Of a stretch of 64,000 nucleotides of DNA, positions 1 to 9,192 are shown in pieces. This DNA is from Bacillus sp. FJAT-26390 (lineage in GTDB: Bacteria > Bacillota > Bacilli > Paenibacillales > Paenibacillaceae): contig NZ_MAQX01000001.1 in NCBI RefSeq assembly GCF_001682865.1, positions 124,001 through 188,000 of the forward strand. The letters are read 5' to 3'. Below the pieces are notes generated by a model. It was not told the DNA's origin, did not search any database, and saw only the letters and a list, made by a program, of their open reading frames with translations. Each line of letters starts with the position of its first letter. Position 1 is the stretch's first letter. Both the position numbers and the translations under genes were made by a program.

Positions 1-2
1 GG

Positions 3-695
3 TTTTCACAGCGTACGGGAAGCACTCTCTTAAACGATGCGCTTTCTTCGACGGGAGTAGCCGGGAATCCTTGTGAATGGATGCACGCTAGAGACCCGCA
101 TACCATTAGCAAAGAGGAAGTTGAAGCCATGTGGAAGGGTGGCACCACTTCAAACGGGGTGTTTGGGGTGAAAACCTCGCTCAATCGGGAGTGGATTAAC
201 GGATTTAGAAAGCTTTTTGAATTGCCTGTAACCGCGACTCAGGCGGAGGTATGGCGCGCCGCTTTTCCCAATTGCAACAAGCATATTTGGATGACGCGCA
301 GAAACAAAGTGCGGCTGGCTGTTTCATGGTGGCGCGCAATCGTATCTGGAGAGTGGCATAGAAAGCATGGCGAAAAGCCGCAGGAGCATGATATAGAAGA
401 TAAATATAATTTCGATGCGATTAATCATTTGTATATAGAATGCTCGATGCGTGAAGCGGCCATGGAGCAATTTTTCTCAGAGGAGAAGATCGTGCCGCTG
501 ACGATCGTCTATGAGGATTTTATTCTGGACTACGAGGGAACCGTCCTGAACGTGCTGGCGTACTTAAATATTTCTTCGGAAAATGTGATCATTGCCCCGC
601 CGTCTCTGGATCGGCTAGCGGATGCTGCTGCGGAGCAGTGGGTGCAAAGATTTCGGGAGGAACGGCAGCAGGACTGGGTGAATAAAGGCTGGTAA
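3..695 (+). CDS. Stf0-like sulfotransferase, 5' end outside window
   Basis: The reading frame is open from base 3, so the gene begins upstream of the window; 230 residues are visible. The first residues read FSQRTGSTLLNDAL followed by TGVAGNPCEWM. This resembles the 5'-phosphosulfate-binding loop and following segment of Stf0-type (trehalose 2-sulfotransferase family) enzymes, which transfer sulfate from PAPS to a sugar or lipid hydroxyl. Further on, GVFGVKTS, the RRNKVRLAVSWWRAI segment and the VYEDF motif also fit the family. The methionine at 81 lies inside the conserved region and is not the true start. The acceptor cannot be told from the sequence. Family call is fairly confident. Confidence 0.75.
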   Translation, partial: FSQRTGSTLLNDALSSTGVAGNPCEWMHARDPHTISKEEVEAMWKGGTTSNGVFGVKTSLNREWINGFRKLFELPVTATQAEVWRAAFPNCNKHIWMTRRNKVRLAVSWWRAIVSGEWHRKHGEKPQEHDIEDKYNFDAINHLYIECSMREAAMEQFFSEEKIVPLTIVYEDFILDYEGTVLNVLAYLNISSENVIIAPPSLDRLADAAAEQWVQRFREERQQDWVNKGW

Positions 696-727
696 TGCTA
701 CTCTTCTTTCCATTATTTATTCGCATA

Positions 728-741
728 TGATAGCGCTAACA
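728..741 (+). promoter_or_regulatory. cre-like (CcpA) site
   Basis: The 14-mer TGATAGCGCTAACA matches the catabolite-response-element consensus TGWAARCGYTWWCA at 13 of 14 positions. It lies about 60 bp before the serine hydrolase start, where CcpA binding could control that gene by carbon source. This is a consensus match only; no -35/-10 pair was assigned with confidence. Confidence 0.35.
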
Positions 742-799
742 AAAACGCTTGCCAGCCCTCTGCGGTTGCAGTAAGTTAGTAGTATAAAGGAGGAATGAA

Positions 800-2245
800 A
801 TGATGGAACAGACTAATCTGCATTTGTCCAGAAGTCAGCCGGAATTACAAGGTATTCCCTCTTCAGCTGTAAATGCTTTTTTAAATGCTGTACAAGAACG
901 TCAATTGGAGCTGCATAGCCTTATGCTGCTCAGGCATGGCCATGTAGTAGCGGAGGGCTGGTGGGCTCCTTATGCTTCCGACATCACTCATATGCTGTTC
1001 TCGCTTAGCAAAAGCTTTACCTCAACCGCAATCGGTCTAGCCGCTTCGGAAGGGAAGCTGTCGTTGGACGATACGGTCGTATCGTTTTTCCCGGAGGATG
1101 CCCCGGAGGAAATAGAACCCCATTTATCGGCTATGCGCATTCGTCATTTGCTGATGATGGGAACGGGCCATGACGAAGATACAACGAATAGGATGACCCA
1201 AAGCGAAGATGGAAATTGGGCAAAAGCATTTCTCCATCTATCTGTCTTGCACGAACCTGGTACTCATTTTGTCTACAACAGCGGTGCTACATATATGCTG
1301 TCAGCCATTCTTCAGAAAGTAACCGGCCAAACGCTGCTTGACTATTTGCAGCCTCGTTTGTTTGAGCCGCTTGGCATAGAAGGAGCGATTTGGGAGAGCT
1401 GTCCCAAGGGGATAAACGTCGGCGGCTGGGGTTTGAACGTCACGACGGAGGATATCGCTAAGTTCGGGCAGCTTTATTTGCAGAAAGGCGTGTGGCATGA
1501 TCGGCGTCTCTTGCCGGAGGGGTGGGTAGAGGAAGCTACGTCCAAACAAATCTCCAATGGAGACGGCGGAGAAAACGATTGGGCTCAAGGATATGGCTAC
1601 CAGTTCTGGCGTTGCAGGCACGGCTTGTACCGGGGAGACGGCGCGTTCGGTCAATTTTGTATCGTGATGCCGGAGCAGGATGCGGTGCTGGCTATAACAA
1701 GCGGCTCGAACGATATGCAGGGGATCATGAATGCCGTATGGGATCACTTGCTCCCGGCAATGGAATCGTCACCGCTTGCCGCGGATCTGGATGCGGAAGC
1801 GCAGCTTGCGGATCGGCTGAAGGGTCTGGCGCTTCAAATACCGCGCCTGCAGCCGGACTCACCCTTGGAAGCAGGGATCTCCGGCAACAAATATATGCTT
1901 GAGGACAATGAGCAGCAATGGCAAAGCATTTCCCTGACCTTTGAGGACAATCAAGCAATAGCCGTCCTGAGCAAGTTGGATCAAGAAAATCGGATTATCT
2001 TTGGCCGGGGAGATTGGGAGGAAGCTACCACACGTCTGCTTCAGGATGAGGATAAACGTGTTGCTTCCAGCTTTACGTGGGAGAAGGATACGCTCCAACT
2101 GACGATGAGGTATATCGAAACGCCGTTTGCGTTTACAATGCTGCTTCAATTTGAAGGGGATAAAATAAGTTTAAACCTTAAAGGCAACGTATTCCCTGAT
2201 ATGCCTGGGATGCAAGGGCGGATAGCGGAATTAGCAAAGGAATAA
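800..2245 (+). CDS. Class C beta-lactamase-fold serine hydrolase
   Basis: This 481-aa protein belongs to the beta-lactamase/penicillin-binding-protein-like serine hydrolases (AmpC/EstB fold). The SxxK nucleophile motif is seen as SLSK in FSLSKSFTST near residue 73, and the YxN motif as VYNSG near residue 160. About 120 extra residues at the C-terminus follow the hydrolase domain. There is no signal peptide, so a cytoplasmic esterase or peptidase role is more likely than antibiotic resistance. The start is well set by AAAGGAGG at 787-794; ATG occurs at both 800 and 803. A strong terminator follows the gene. The substrate is unknown. Confidence 0.85.
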   Translation: MMEQTNLHLSRSQPELQGIPSSAVNAFLNAVQERQLELHSLMLLRHGHVVAEGWWAPYASDITHMLFSLSKSFTSTAIGLAASEGKLSLDDTVVSFFPEDAPEEIEPHLSAMRIRHLLMMGTGHDEDTTNRMTQSEDGNWAKAFLHLSVLHEPGTHFVYNSGATYMLSAILQKVTGQTLLDYLQPRLFEPLGIEGAIWESCPKGINVGGWGLNVTTEDIAKFGQLYLQKGVWHDRRLLPEGWVEEATSKQISNGDGGENDWAQGYGYQFWRCRHGLYRGDGAFGQFCIVMPEQDAVLAITSGSNDMQGIMNAVWDHLLPAMESSPLAADLDAEAQLADRLKGLALQIPRLQPDSPLEAGISGNKYMLEDNEQQWQSISLTFEDNQAIAVLSKLDQENRIIFGRGDWEEATTRLLQDEDKRVASSFTWEKDTLQLTMRYIETPFAFTMLLQFEGDKISLNLKGNVFPDMPGMQGRIAELAKE

Positions 2246-2270
2246 GAAATAGAATAAGAATCGTAAGTTA

Positions 2271-2331
2271 AAAAAAAGCAGCGGCCGTTTGGGACTTTAT
2301 TTTTACCGTCCAAGCGGCCGCTGCCTTTTTT
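2271..2331 (+). terminator. Rho-independent terminator
   Basis: The arm GCAGCGGCCGTTTGG (2278-2292) pairs with CCAAGCGGCCGCTGC (2310-2324), leaving a 17-nt loop, and is followed by seven T. An A run precedes the stem, so it could also work on the other strand. It closes the preceding serine hydrolase gene. Confidence 0.9.
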
Positions 2332-2434
2332 GTGCGTTGAACATCGCAATCCTAACAAACGCTTGCTGCCTATGGATAATTATGGTGTAATACAAGCAGG
2401 AACAAATGTTCTGTTATTTATAGGGAGGCTGTAT

Positions 2435-3514
2435 ATGGAAATAGATAATTGTCACTTAAAAGAGAAGCTGCAAGAGCGTATGAGCCTATTTGGCGTTCCA
2501 GGAGCGGGCATAACGATCTTCCAGGAGAACCAGCTCGCAAGCACGATTAGCCTTGGGGTTGAAGAGGCGGGCAAACCTAGGAAAGTAACTTCAGAAAGTC
2601 TCTTTCACGCGTGCTCCATGAGTAAAATGGTCACTGCTATCGGCATACTTAAGCTAGTTCAAGAAGGCAAGATAGATTTGCAAGAAGAGGCGAACGCTTA
2701 TTTGAAAAGTTGGCGTGTTCCAGAAAACCAATACACGAATGCAAACAAAGTAACGATTAGCAGCTTGTTAGCCCATCAGTCAGGGTTCATAGACGTAGAG
2801 GGCAGCTATGACATATGCGGGCAGCATTCTCCGTTTCCCACGCCTAAGGAACTGCTATTGGGGACAACAAAATACAATTCAGAGGCTGCGGAGGTCAAAT
2901 ATGAACCTGGCAGTGAGTTTCACTACTCGGATACGGGCTACACGGTTTTGGAGCTTATTATCGAGGAGGTGAGGGGAGAGTCTTTCAGCTCGGCCATGGA
3001 CAATCTTGTATTTGCGCCATTGGGTTTAAAGTCGACATTTTTTTGGAATGGCCTCACGAAACCGGACGGTTCTGAGGAAGCCAGCCTAACGGCAGGGCAT
3101 GATAAGCACGGGAATGTGGTGATCGGAACGAGAGCACATTACCCGAATTTGTCTGGCGCAGGCTTGTGGACAACATCATCCGAGATGGCTTTAATCGCGA
3201 TCGAAGTCTTTAAAGCTTGGAGTGGCGGCGTTACATCGTTCCTAACACAGCATTCGGCTCAGAAGATGCTCACGGGATACGGGTGTGCGCCCTTTGCCGG
3301 ATTAGGGGTCTTTTTATCTGAAGCGAGCGGAGAATCATGCATGCTCTCCAAAGGTTGGGGGATAGGCTATCAGTGCATGCTTGCCGCCTACCCGCGTCTT
3401 AAATCCGGAATAGTCGTCATGACCAATGCTGAACCGGGTAAGCCGCAAGAGGAAGCCTTAATCGGAGAAATTATACGAACGGTCTCTCAAACCTATCAAT
3501 GGCCGATTCTATAA
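2435..3514 (+). CDS. Class C beta-lactamase-fold serine hydrolase
   Basis: This is a second, 359-aa serine hydrolase of the beta-lactamase fold, directly after the first but clearly diverged from it. The SxxK motif is SMSK (in FHACSMSKMV), the YxN motif is YSDTG-like (YSD in FHYSDTGYTVLELI), and a HQSG segment (SSLLAHQSGFIDVEG) precedes it. The start at 2435 was chosen because AGGGAGG lies 7 nt upstream; the reading frame continues upstream only through the preceding terminator. No signal peptide is visible, so a cytoplasmic esterase or peptidase is likely. It has its own transcription unit, since a terminator separates it from its neighbour. Substrate unknown. Confidence 0.85.
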   Translation: MEIDNCHLKEKLQERMSLFGVPGAGITIFQENQLASTISLGVEEAGKPRKVTSESLFHACSMSKMVTAIGILKLVQEGKIDLQEEANAYLKSWRVPENQYTNANKVTISSLLAHQSGFIDVEGSYDICGQHSPFPTPKELLLGTTKYNSEAAEVKYEPGSEFHYSDTGYTVLELIIEEVRGESFSSAMDNLVFAPLGLKSTFFWNGLTKPDGSEEASLTAGHDKHGNVVIGTRAHYPNLSGAGLWTTSSEMALIAIEVFKAWSGGVTSFLTQHSAQKMLTGYGCAPFAGLGVFLSEASGESCMLSKGWGIGYQCMLAAYPRLKSGIVVMTNAEPGKPQEEALIGEIIRTVSQTYQWPIL

Positions 3515-3580
3515 ATTGAACAATCAGGAAGCAAACAGGAAGGCCGCATAAGAAAGCGACCCTATATGCAAACCTCTTTA

Positions 3581-4549
3581 CTATAAATCCTCATACTCCC
3601 ATACTTGCAGCGCAGCACCGATCATGCCGCTCCAATTGCCGCGGTATGCCGCTTCTATCCGGACGCCAGCCGCGAGCGACGGCATGGAACGGAGCCGTAC
3701 CTCTGCGCGAAGCCGCTCCAGCAGCGGCTTGCCGGTTTCCGCTACGCCGCCTCCAACGATGATCAGCTCTGGGTTAAACGTATGGATCAGCGATGCAATA
3801 GCCGTGCCAAGCGCAGCGATCGTTTCGTCCATCACGTCCACTGCTATCGGATCTCCGGCCTGCCAGCGGTATATCACCTCGCGCGTGTCCAACTGCTCAT
3901 CCAGCATGCTGCTCGCTGCCAGCTTCTCACGCATTCGCCGCGCAATGCTCGTTCCAGACGCATACTGCTCCAAGCATCCCCGTGCACCGCAAACGCAGGG
4001 TATGCCTTTGAAGTCAACGGACAGGTGACCGAGCTCTCCAGCCCCGCCCCAATTGCCGTGCATCAGACGGCCGTCGACGACAATGGCTCCGCCAACTCCG
4101 GTTCCGAGCGCGAGGCAGATCAGATTGCTCACGCCTTGACCGGCTCCGAGCCGCATTTCCGTCAGCGCAAGCACGTTGACGTCATTGTCCACCCAGACCG
4201 GGAGCAGGAAACGATTTTGCAATATACGCTTTAGCTTCGTTCCGGTGTATCCGGCAATGAGCTCCGAGGCATGCCGAATGCTGCCTTCTTTCCAATCCAC
4301 CTGACCTGCGCTCCCGACACCGATCCCTTTAAATCGGATGCCCGGCTGCTGTAGCCGTGCTTTAGCTAGAAGCCCTTCGACCGCTTCCTGCACGCGATCG
4401 ACCGTGTTCGCTTGCCCAGCCAATGTGCTGAGGCTAAAGGACAGCAGCACTTCCCCTTCCTTTGTGACGATGCCCGAATTGATTTTTGTTCCTCCGATAT
4501 CCACGCCAATCGCAAATGATGACGAAGGATCAAATCGCTCTTTTGTCAT
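3581..4549 (-). CDS. nanK: ROK-family sugar kinase, probable N-acetylmannosamine kinase
   Basis: This 322-aa ROK kinase phosphorylates a sugar with ATP. The phosphate loop IGVDIGGTKINSG is at the N-terminus. GTGVGG and the ROK zinc signature follow (GHLSV, then CVCGARGCLE), which bind the structural zinc. The catalytic aspartate is in WVDNDVNVLAL. It sits 17 bp downstream of nanE on the same strand, so the likely substrate is N-acetylmannosamine, giving ManNAc-6-phosphate for NanE; a glucokinase-like role is the alternative. I chose ATG at 4549, with GGAG 8 nt upstream, over GTG at 4558, which touches that GGAG. The gene converges on the serine hydrolase. Confidence 0.85.
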   Translation of the reverse strand: MTKERFDPSSSFAIGVDIGGTKINSGIVTKEGEVLLSFSLSTLAGQANTVDRVQEAVEGLLAKARLQQPGIRFKGIGVGSAGQVDWKEGSIRHASELIAGYTGTKLKRILQNRFLLPVWVDNDVNVLALTEMRLGAGQGVSNLICLALGTGVGGAIVVDGRLMHGNWGGAGELGHLSVDFKGIPCVCGARGCLEQYASGTSIARRMREKLAASSMLDEQLDTREVIYRWQAGDPIAVDVMDETIAALGTAIASLIHTFNPELIIVGGGVAETGKPLLERLRAEVRLRSMPSLAAGVRIEAAYRGNWSGMIGAALQVWEYEDL

Positions 4550-4566
4550 GGTTGGCACTCCGTTCT

Positions 4567-5253
4567 TTATTCGTTCATCTTGCTCAGAGCTTGAATATAA
4601 CGGGCGGTTATAAGCTGCGGTCGCGTAATGGCGCTGCCTACGACGACGTGGGCAGCGCCCGCGTTCATCGCCCTTACAGCTTCCTCAGGTGTCCAGATAC
4701 GGCCCTCCGCAATAACGGGTACCTGCACCGCTTCCGATAGACGTTCGATCAATTCAAAATCAGGCTTCTCCTGCTGCGGGCTGTATGGCGTGTAGCCGGA
4801 GAGGGTCGTTCCGATGAAATCTACGCCAAGCCGAGCCGCCGCAAGCCCTTCCTCGAATGTAGAAATATCTGCCATGACGGCAGCGCCATTCTGATGCGCA
4901 TAGTCGATGAGCGGCTTGACCGCTTCCAGCCGCCCCTCGCGATCCGTCACATCAAGCGCGACGATGTCTGCCCCTGCGGAGATGATCGCCTTCACCTCTT
5001 CCAGCGTCGGTGTAATAAAAATGTCCGAGCCTGGAATATCCCGTTTGATCAACCCAATAACCGGTACATGAACAGCTAGTTTAATAGCAGCAATATCGAA
5101 CGCGCCGTTCGTACGGATGCCGATTGCACCGGTCATAACGGCTGCTTTTGCCATCTTGGCCATCGTGTCGCCTCCGTGAAGAGGCTCATGCTCAAGCGCC
5201 TGGCACGACACGATTAAGCCTCTTTTGGGGAAAATGTCATTTTGCCTAGCCAT
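4567..5253 (-). CDS. nanE: N-acetylmannosamine-6-phosphate 2-epimerase
   Basis: NanE converts N-acetylmannosamine-6-phosphate to N-acetylglucosamine-6-phosphate in sialic-acid and ManNAc breakdown. The protein (228 aa) is a TIM barrel with the family hallmarks: an early GLIVSCQALEHEPLHGG segment, GAIGIRTNG, the DVTDREGR strand with its catalytic region, and IAEGRIWTPEEA near the C-terminus followed by HVVVGSAITRP. ATG occurs at 5259 and 5253; AAGGAGG at 5261-5267 sits almost on the first, so 5253 has the better spacing. It is first in a two-gene operon with nanK and is divergent from the Lpl-type transporter, which suggests the transporter ligand is an amino sugar or a glycan containing one. 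Confidence 0.9.
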   Translation of the reverse strand: MARQNDIFPKRGLIVSCQALEHEPLHGGDTMAKMAKAAVMTGAIGIRTNGAFDIAAIKLAVHVPVIGLIKRDIPGSDIFITPTLEEVKAIISAGADIVALDVTDREGRLEAVKPLIDYAHQNGAAVMADISTFEEGLAAARLGVDFIGTTLSGYTPYSPQQEKPDFELIERLSEAVQVPVIAEGRIWTPEEAVRAMNAGAAHVVVGSAITRPQLITARYIQALSKMNE

Positions 5254-5379
5254 ACTCATCCTCCTTGCTATAATTGGAAAATAAAATCAACCCATTGCAA
5301 AAAGGACATCCTGCCATTTTAATAGAAATGGTTGCTCCTATCGCTACAAATTTTCCATATAAGCCTCTGTCCAATGCCC

Positions 5380-5408
5380 ATGGTAACCATTCGGTTTGTT
5401 ATCGTCAA
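5380..5408 (-). promoter_or_regulatory. Predicted sigma-A promoter of nanE-nanK
   Basis: Read on the minus strand, TTGACG (5403-5408) and TACCAT (5380-5385) are separated by 17 bp. The -10 overlaps the palindrome ATGGTAACCAT (5380-5390), which could be an operator for an unidentified regulator. The distance to the nanE start is about 125 bp. This is a sequence prediction only. Confidence 0.45.
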
Positions 5409-5455
5409 GCTCATTTTCACCCGATAAATAGGGCTAAGCTCCTTTAGTCAAGAGG

Positions 5456-5510
5456 TGTATACGAAAGTAAATACAAGTATATAGATCCAGATCATTCTCC
5501 TTTCTATACT
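5456..5510 (+). promoter_or_regulatory. Candidate YesN operator and promoter of transporter operon (copy 1)
   Basis: TGTATACGAAAGTAA at 5456-5470 is identical over 15 bp to a site at 14092 and nearly identical to one at 12624. A -10 box TATACT lies at 5505-5510, 49 bp from the motif start, the same distance as at the other two copies. The missing consensus -35 and the fixed spacing suggest an activator site for the AraC-type response regulator encoded in the same island. The solute-binding protein gene starts 63 bp downstream of the -10. Confidence 0.5.
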
Positions 5511-5572
5511 AGAGCTATGAAGGGAAGCTGCACCAATGGGGCAGCACATTAAAGAACATATGGAGGGGTAGC

Positions 5573-7239
5573 ATGAAGAAGAAAAGGAAGGCACTCTGGA
5601 TTGTCGCATTGATTGTGTGCTTGGCTATTACCGCATGCAGCAACAGCAAAAACGAAGCGCCTGAAAAACAGACGAACACGCCAAAAGAACAAACGAACGA
5701 GCAACCAAGCGAAAAAGCAAACGAAGTGATCGAGGTATCGACGGTTTCCCCAAGCGACCAGTACCTGAAGTTCGATGAAGGCGAAAGCTTCGAGAAAAAC
5801 GCAGTTTATGATGCCTACGAGAAAGATATCGGCGTTAAGATTACGAACAAATGGGTAGCCGATACGAGCCAATTCAAGGAAAAGGTAAAAATCACGATCG
5901 CATCGGATGATCTTCCGGACTTCCTCTTGGTTAACGCGACGCAATTGAAAGAGCTGACCGAAGCGGATATGATCATGGATCTGACGGATGTGTATGAACA
6001 GAATGCCACAGAGGAAACGAAAAAGTTTTTGACGATGGATGGCGGCATGCAAATGAAAACAGCGATGTTCGGCAATAAGCTGATGGGCATTCCCAGCTCA
6101 TACAATCCGTACAGCTATCAATTTTTATATGTGCGCACGGACTGGCTGAAGGAGCTGAATTTACCGGAACCGAAAACGATGGCAGATTTCATGGCGATTG
6201 CCGAGGCTTTTAAAACGAAAAGCCCTGGCGGCACAGGCACATCGTATGGTCTTGCCGTAAGCAAAAATCCATTCAGCTTGGAGACGGGAGTAACGGGACT
6301 GCGCCCATTCCTCAATGGCTATCATGCGTATGAAAATATTTGGATCGATGACGGCAAGGGCGGCTTGGTGAATAGCGATATACAGCCGCAAGTTAAGGAT
6401 GCGCTTGCGTCCTTGCAGGAGATGTTCAAAAAAGGGCTGCTTGATCCTGAATTCGCGGTAAAAGACGTAGAGAAAGCTGCTGAGCTTATCTATGACAATA
6501 GCATTGGCATGGTCTATGGAGCATCCTGGACACCTGCTCAGCTCGTGAAAGGCGCTGTGAAGGACGGGAAAGTGGTACAGGAGTGGGGAGCATTTCCGAT
6601 TCCGACAGTGGATAGCAAGCCGGCTTTGTCACAGATCGGACTCGGCGTTGACGAGTATTATGTCATCTCCAAGAAAGCGAAGCATCCAGAAGGGGTCATT
6701 AAATTGCTGAACCAATGGATAGCTGTCGACAATCACCCGACAGATGAGCAAAAGGTATATGAATTCGGTAAAGACCGCGTAGAGAAAGGCAACAATTACT
6801 GGCTGCTTAGCCCGCTTCGCGTAGGCAAGCAATTGGATAACAACGGCGAAGTGCTGCCAAAAGCGATTGAAAATAAGGACACCAGCATTTTGCAGACAAA
6901 GGACCATCGGACGCGCTATGAGCGTGCCATGAAATACGTAGACGGCGATACGAGCATGTGGTGGGAATATCTGATTTCAGGTCCGAAGGGCGTGTATTCC
7001 CTAGTTCCAGACATCCAGAAGAACGAACAGTACTTGCAAAATAAATTTTACGGCGCACCTACGCCAACGATGGTGAAAGACAGGAAATTTTGCTCAAGAA
7101 GCGGGATGAAGTCTATTTCAAAATCATTATGAATCAGGTATCCGTTGATGAATTCGATAAATTCGTAGAAGAATGGAAAAAGCTCGGCGGCGATGAAATT
7201 ACAAAAGAAGTGAACGAGTGGTACGCAACGCACAAATAA
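5573..7239 (+). pseudogene. Lpl-type sugar ABC solute-binding lipoprotein, frameshifted near 3' end
   Basis: The gene encodes a lipoprotein (lipobox ITACSN at residues 20-25) of the large extracellular solute-binding family that works with LplB/LplC permeases. The start is supported by GGAGGGG before ATG 5573. The zero frame stops at 7132 after 519 residues, with a C-terminus unlike the family. From about 7070 the -1 frame continues to 7239 with the expected tail (DEVYFKII, then DEFDKFVEEWKKLGGDEIT and EVNEWY). A single missing G in ATGGTGAAAGAC (family: TPTMVER) would restore one frame of about 555 aa. A true mutation or a sequencing error fits equally well. About 35 C-terminal residues would be lost, so partial function is possible. 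Confidence 0.8.
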
Positions 7240-7255
7240 TTGCGGCGCGGATAAG

Positions 7256-7290
7256 AAGAGGGATTGGATGAAACAATCCCTCTTTTTTAT
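7256..7290 (+). terminator. Hairpin with T run between binding-protein and permease genes
   Basis: AAGAGGGATTG (7256-7266) pairs perfectly with CAATCCCTCTT (7274-7284) and is followed by T residues. It lies inside the apparent operon. Such a partial terminator normally lets the binding protein be made in excess over the permeases. Confidence 0.75.
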
Positions 7291-7336
7291 TAACCATTTT
7301 GGTGCAGCTCTTTAGTTAAACAGCGAGGTGAATGGT

Positions 7337-8242
7337 ATGAATGTGCTAACAAGGATGTGGAAAAGAGAATGGCCGCTTCATCTGATGCTGCTTCCGGGAA
7401 TACTGCTGGTATTGATTTTCAGCTACGTCCCGATGGCCGGCATCATCATGGCTTTCCAGAAATATATACCGAACAAAGGGCTGTTCGGCTCACCCTTTAT
7501 CGGGCTGAAAAACTTTCAATTATTAATGGATTATCCCGATATCGGACGCATTTTCTTCAATACGGTTTATATAGCCGTGATGAAAATCGCAGCGGGGTTG
7601 CTGATACCGATCACGATTGCGATACTGCTGAATGAGCTGCGGAGGGAATGGATCAAGCGAATGTTCCAGACGCTCGTTTACTTGCCGCACTTTATGTCTT
7701 GGGTGCTGCTGAGCGGGATATTAGTTGATGTATTGTCACCGTCCTCCGGCGTCGTCAATCAACTGCTAGGTTTATTCGGAATTAAACCTGTTTTTTTCTT
7801 GGGAAGCAATGAATGGTTTCCTTATGTGATGGTCGCTTCGGACGTATGGAAGGAGTTTGGATTTGGGACGATTGTTTATTTGGCTGCGTTAACCGGTATC
7901 AATCCGTCGCTTTATGAAGCAGCGGAAATAGATGGCGCAGGGCGGCTCAAACAAACCTTTCACGTAACGCTGCCCGGCATGATGCCGATCATCGTGCTAA
8001 TGCTTACGCTGAACATCGGGAATGTGCTCAACGCAGGATTTGACCAAATCTTTAACCTGTACAGCCCTCCGGTCTATGAAAGCGCGGATATTATCGACAC
8101 CTTTGTTTATCGAATGGGTGTGCAGCAGGCGCAGTTCGGCTTCGCCACGGCAGTTGGCCTACTAAAATCGATCGTATCGTTCATATTCATTTCTCTTTCT
8201 TATGTCTTGGCTTACCGTCTTGCTAATTACCGCATTTTCTAA
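7337..8242 (+). CDS. Sugar ABC transporter permease (LplB-like)
   Basis: This 301-aa integral membrane protein is the first permease of an Lpl/YtcP-type carbohydrate importer. The N-terminal PLHLMLLPGILLVLIFSYVPM segment is the first membrane helix typical of the family. The EAA loop that contacts the ATPase reads YEAAEIDGAGRLKQTFHVTLPG near residue 200. I prefer ATG 7337 because GAGGTG lies 6 nt upstream; the in-frame GTG at 7328 is part of that ribosome binding site. No ATPase gene is in the cluster; such permeases usually share an MsmX-type ATPase encoded elsewhere (known of the family). It is followed by the partner permease. Confidence 0.88.
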   Translation: MNVLTRMWKREWPLHLMLLPGILLVLIFSYVPMAGIIMAFQKYIPNKGLFGSPFIGLKNFQLLMDYPDIGRIFFNTVYIAVMKIAAGLLIPITIAILLNELRREWIKRMFQTLVYLPHFMSWVLLSGILVDVLSPSSGVVNQLLGLFGIKPVFFLGSNEWFPYVMVASDVWKEFGFGTIVYLAALTGINPSLYEAAEIDGAGRLKQTFHVTLPGMMPIIVLMLTLNIGNVLNAGFDQIFNLYSPPVYESADIIDTFVYRMGVQQAQFGFATAVGLLKSIVSFIFISLSYVLAYRLANYRIF

Positions 8243-8276
8243 AGATCCAATTCGTCATTCAGAAGGGAGACATACC

Positions 8277-9161
8277 GTGATTACAACCAGATCACTTGGC
8301 AGAAACATATTTATAGGCGGCAATTATATTTTCCTGCTGCTTATATCCTTCTTATGCCTAATGCCTATTATTCATATTTTGGCGATCTCATTCAGCTCCG
8401 GCGCAGCGGCGGCAGCAGGCAAGGTAGGGCTGTGGCCGATTGATTTCACAACGGCTGCTTATGATAATGTGTTCGGAAAACAAGAATATTTACGTGCGTT
8501 CTGGGTATCGATACAGCGTGTTGTGCTCGGAACAACGCTTAGTATGGCGCTGATGATCATAACGGCATTTCCGTTATCCAAAGATTCTCGTCAATTTCGG
8601 TTGAGAACGTTTTATGCGTGGTTATTCGTATTTACGATTTTATTCAGCGGCGGCCTGATTCCGAATTATCTGACCGTCAAATCGCTTGGCTTAATAGACA
8701 CGCTATGGGCCTTGGTATTGCCAACCGCCATTCCGGTATTCAATGTCATCCTATTGCTTAATTTCTACCGGAATTTGCCTAAAGAGCTTGAGGAATCCTC
8801 CCGTATGGACGGGGCAGGCTACTTCACTACATTATGGAAAATATATGTGCCGCTATCGCTGCCGGCTTTGGCAACGACGGGACTTTTTACGATAGTGGGG
8901 CATTGGAATAGTTGGTTTGACGGTATGCTGTATATGAATCATACTGAGAATTATCCGCTGCAAACGTTTTTACAGACGGTCATTATTAAGATGGATTTCC
9001 GCTTTATTAAAGCGGAGAATGCCGAATTGATACTGAAACTTTCCGATCGAACTAGCAGAGCGGCACAAATTTTCGTAGCAGCATTTCCGATTCTTATTGT
9101 TTATCCTTTCTTGCAGAGATTTTTCATAAAAGGAATAGTAGTGGGAAGCGTAAAAGAATAG
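8277..9161 (+). CDS. Sugar ABC transporter permease (LplC/YtcP-like)
   Basis: This 294-aa protein is the second permease of the importer. It has about six membrane helices and an EAA motif in LEESSRMDGAGYFTTLWKIYVPLSLP, and ends with the usual QRFFIKGIVVGSVKE tail of LplC/YtcP permeases. Start GTG 8277 is preceded by AAGGGAG; the reading frame extends further upstream only by overlapping lplB. It is 34 bp after the lplB-like gene and 31 bp before the sensor kinase gene, so binding protein, permeases and two-component system form one transcription unit. Confidence 0.88.
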   Translation: MITTRSLGRNIFIGGNYIFLLLISFLCLMPIIHILAISFSSGAAAAAGKVGLWPIDFTTAAYDNVFGKQEYLRAFWVSIQRVVLGTTLSMALMIITAFPLSKDSRQFRLRTFYAWLFVFTILFSGGLIPNYLTVKSLGLIDTLWALVLPTAIPVFNVILLLNFYRNLPKELEESSRMDGAGYFTTLWKIYVPLSLPALATTGLFTIVGHWNSWFDGMLYMNHTENYPLQTFLQTVIIKMDFRFIKAENAELILKLSDRTSRAAQIFVAAFPILIVYPFLQRFFIKGIVVGSVKE

Positions 9162-9192
9162 GTTCGGTGTGCTGGATATAGGAGAATAGACG

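Noticed and set aside
3605-4234. 209-codon plus-strand open frame across nanK
   Set aside because: Antisense to a clear ROK kinase; arginine/histidine-rich composition without domains.
7070-7090. Programmed -1 frameshift in the solute-binding gene
   Set aside because: The zero-frame sequence around the change (AAA GAC AGG AAA TTT TGC) has no X XXY YYZ heptamer and no clear downstream structure; a 1-nt deletion explains it better.
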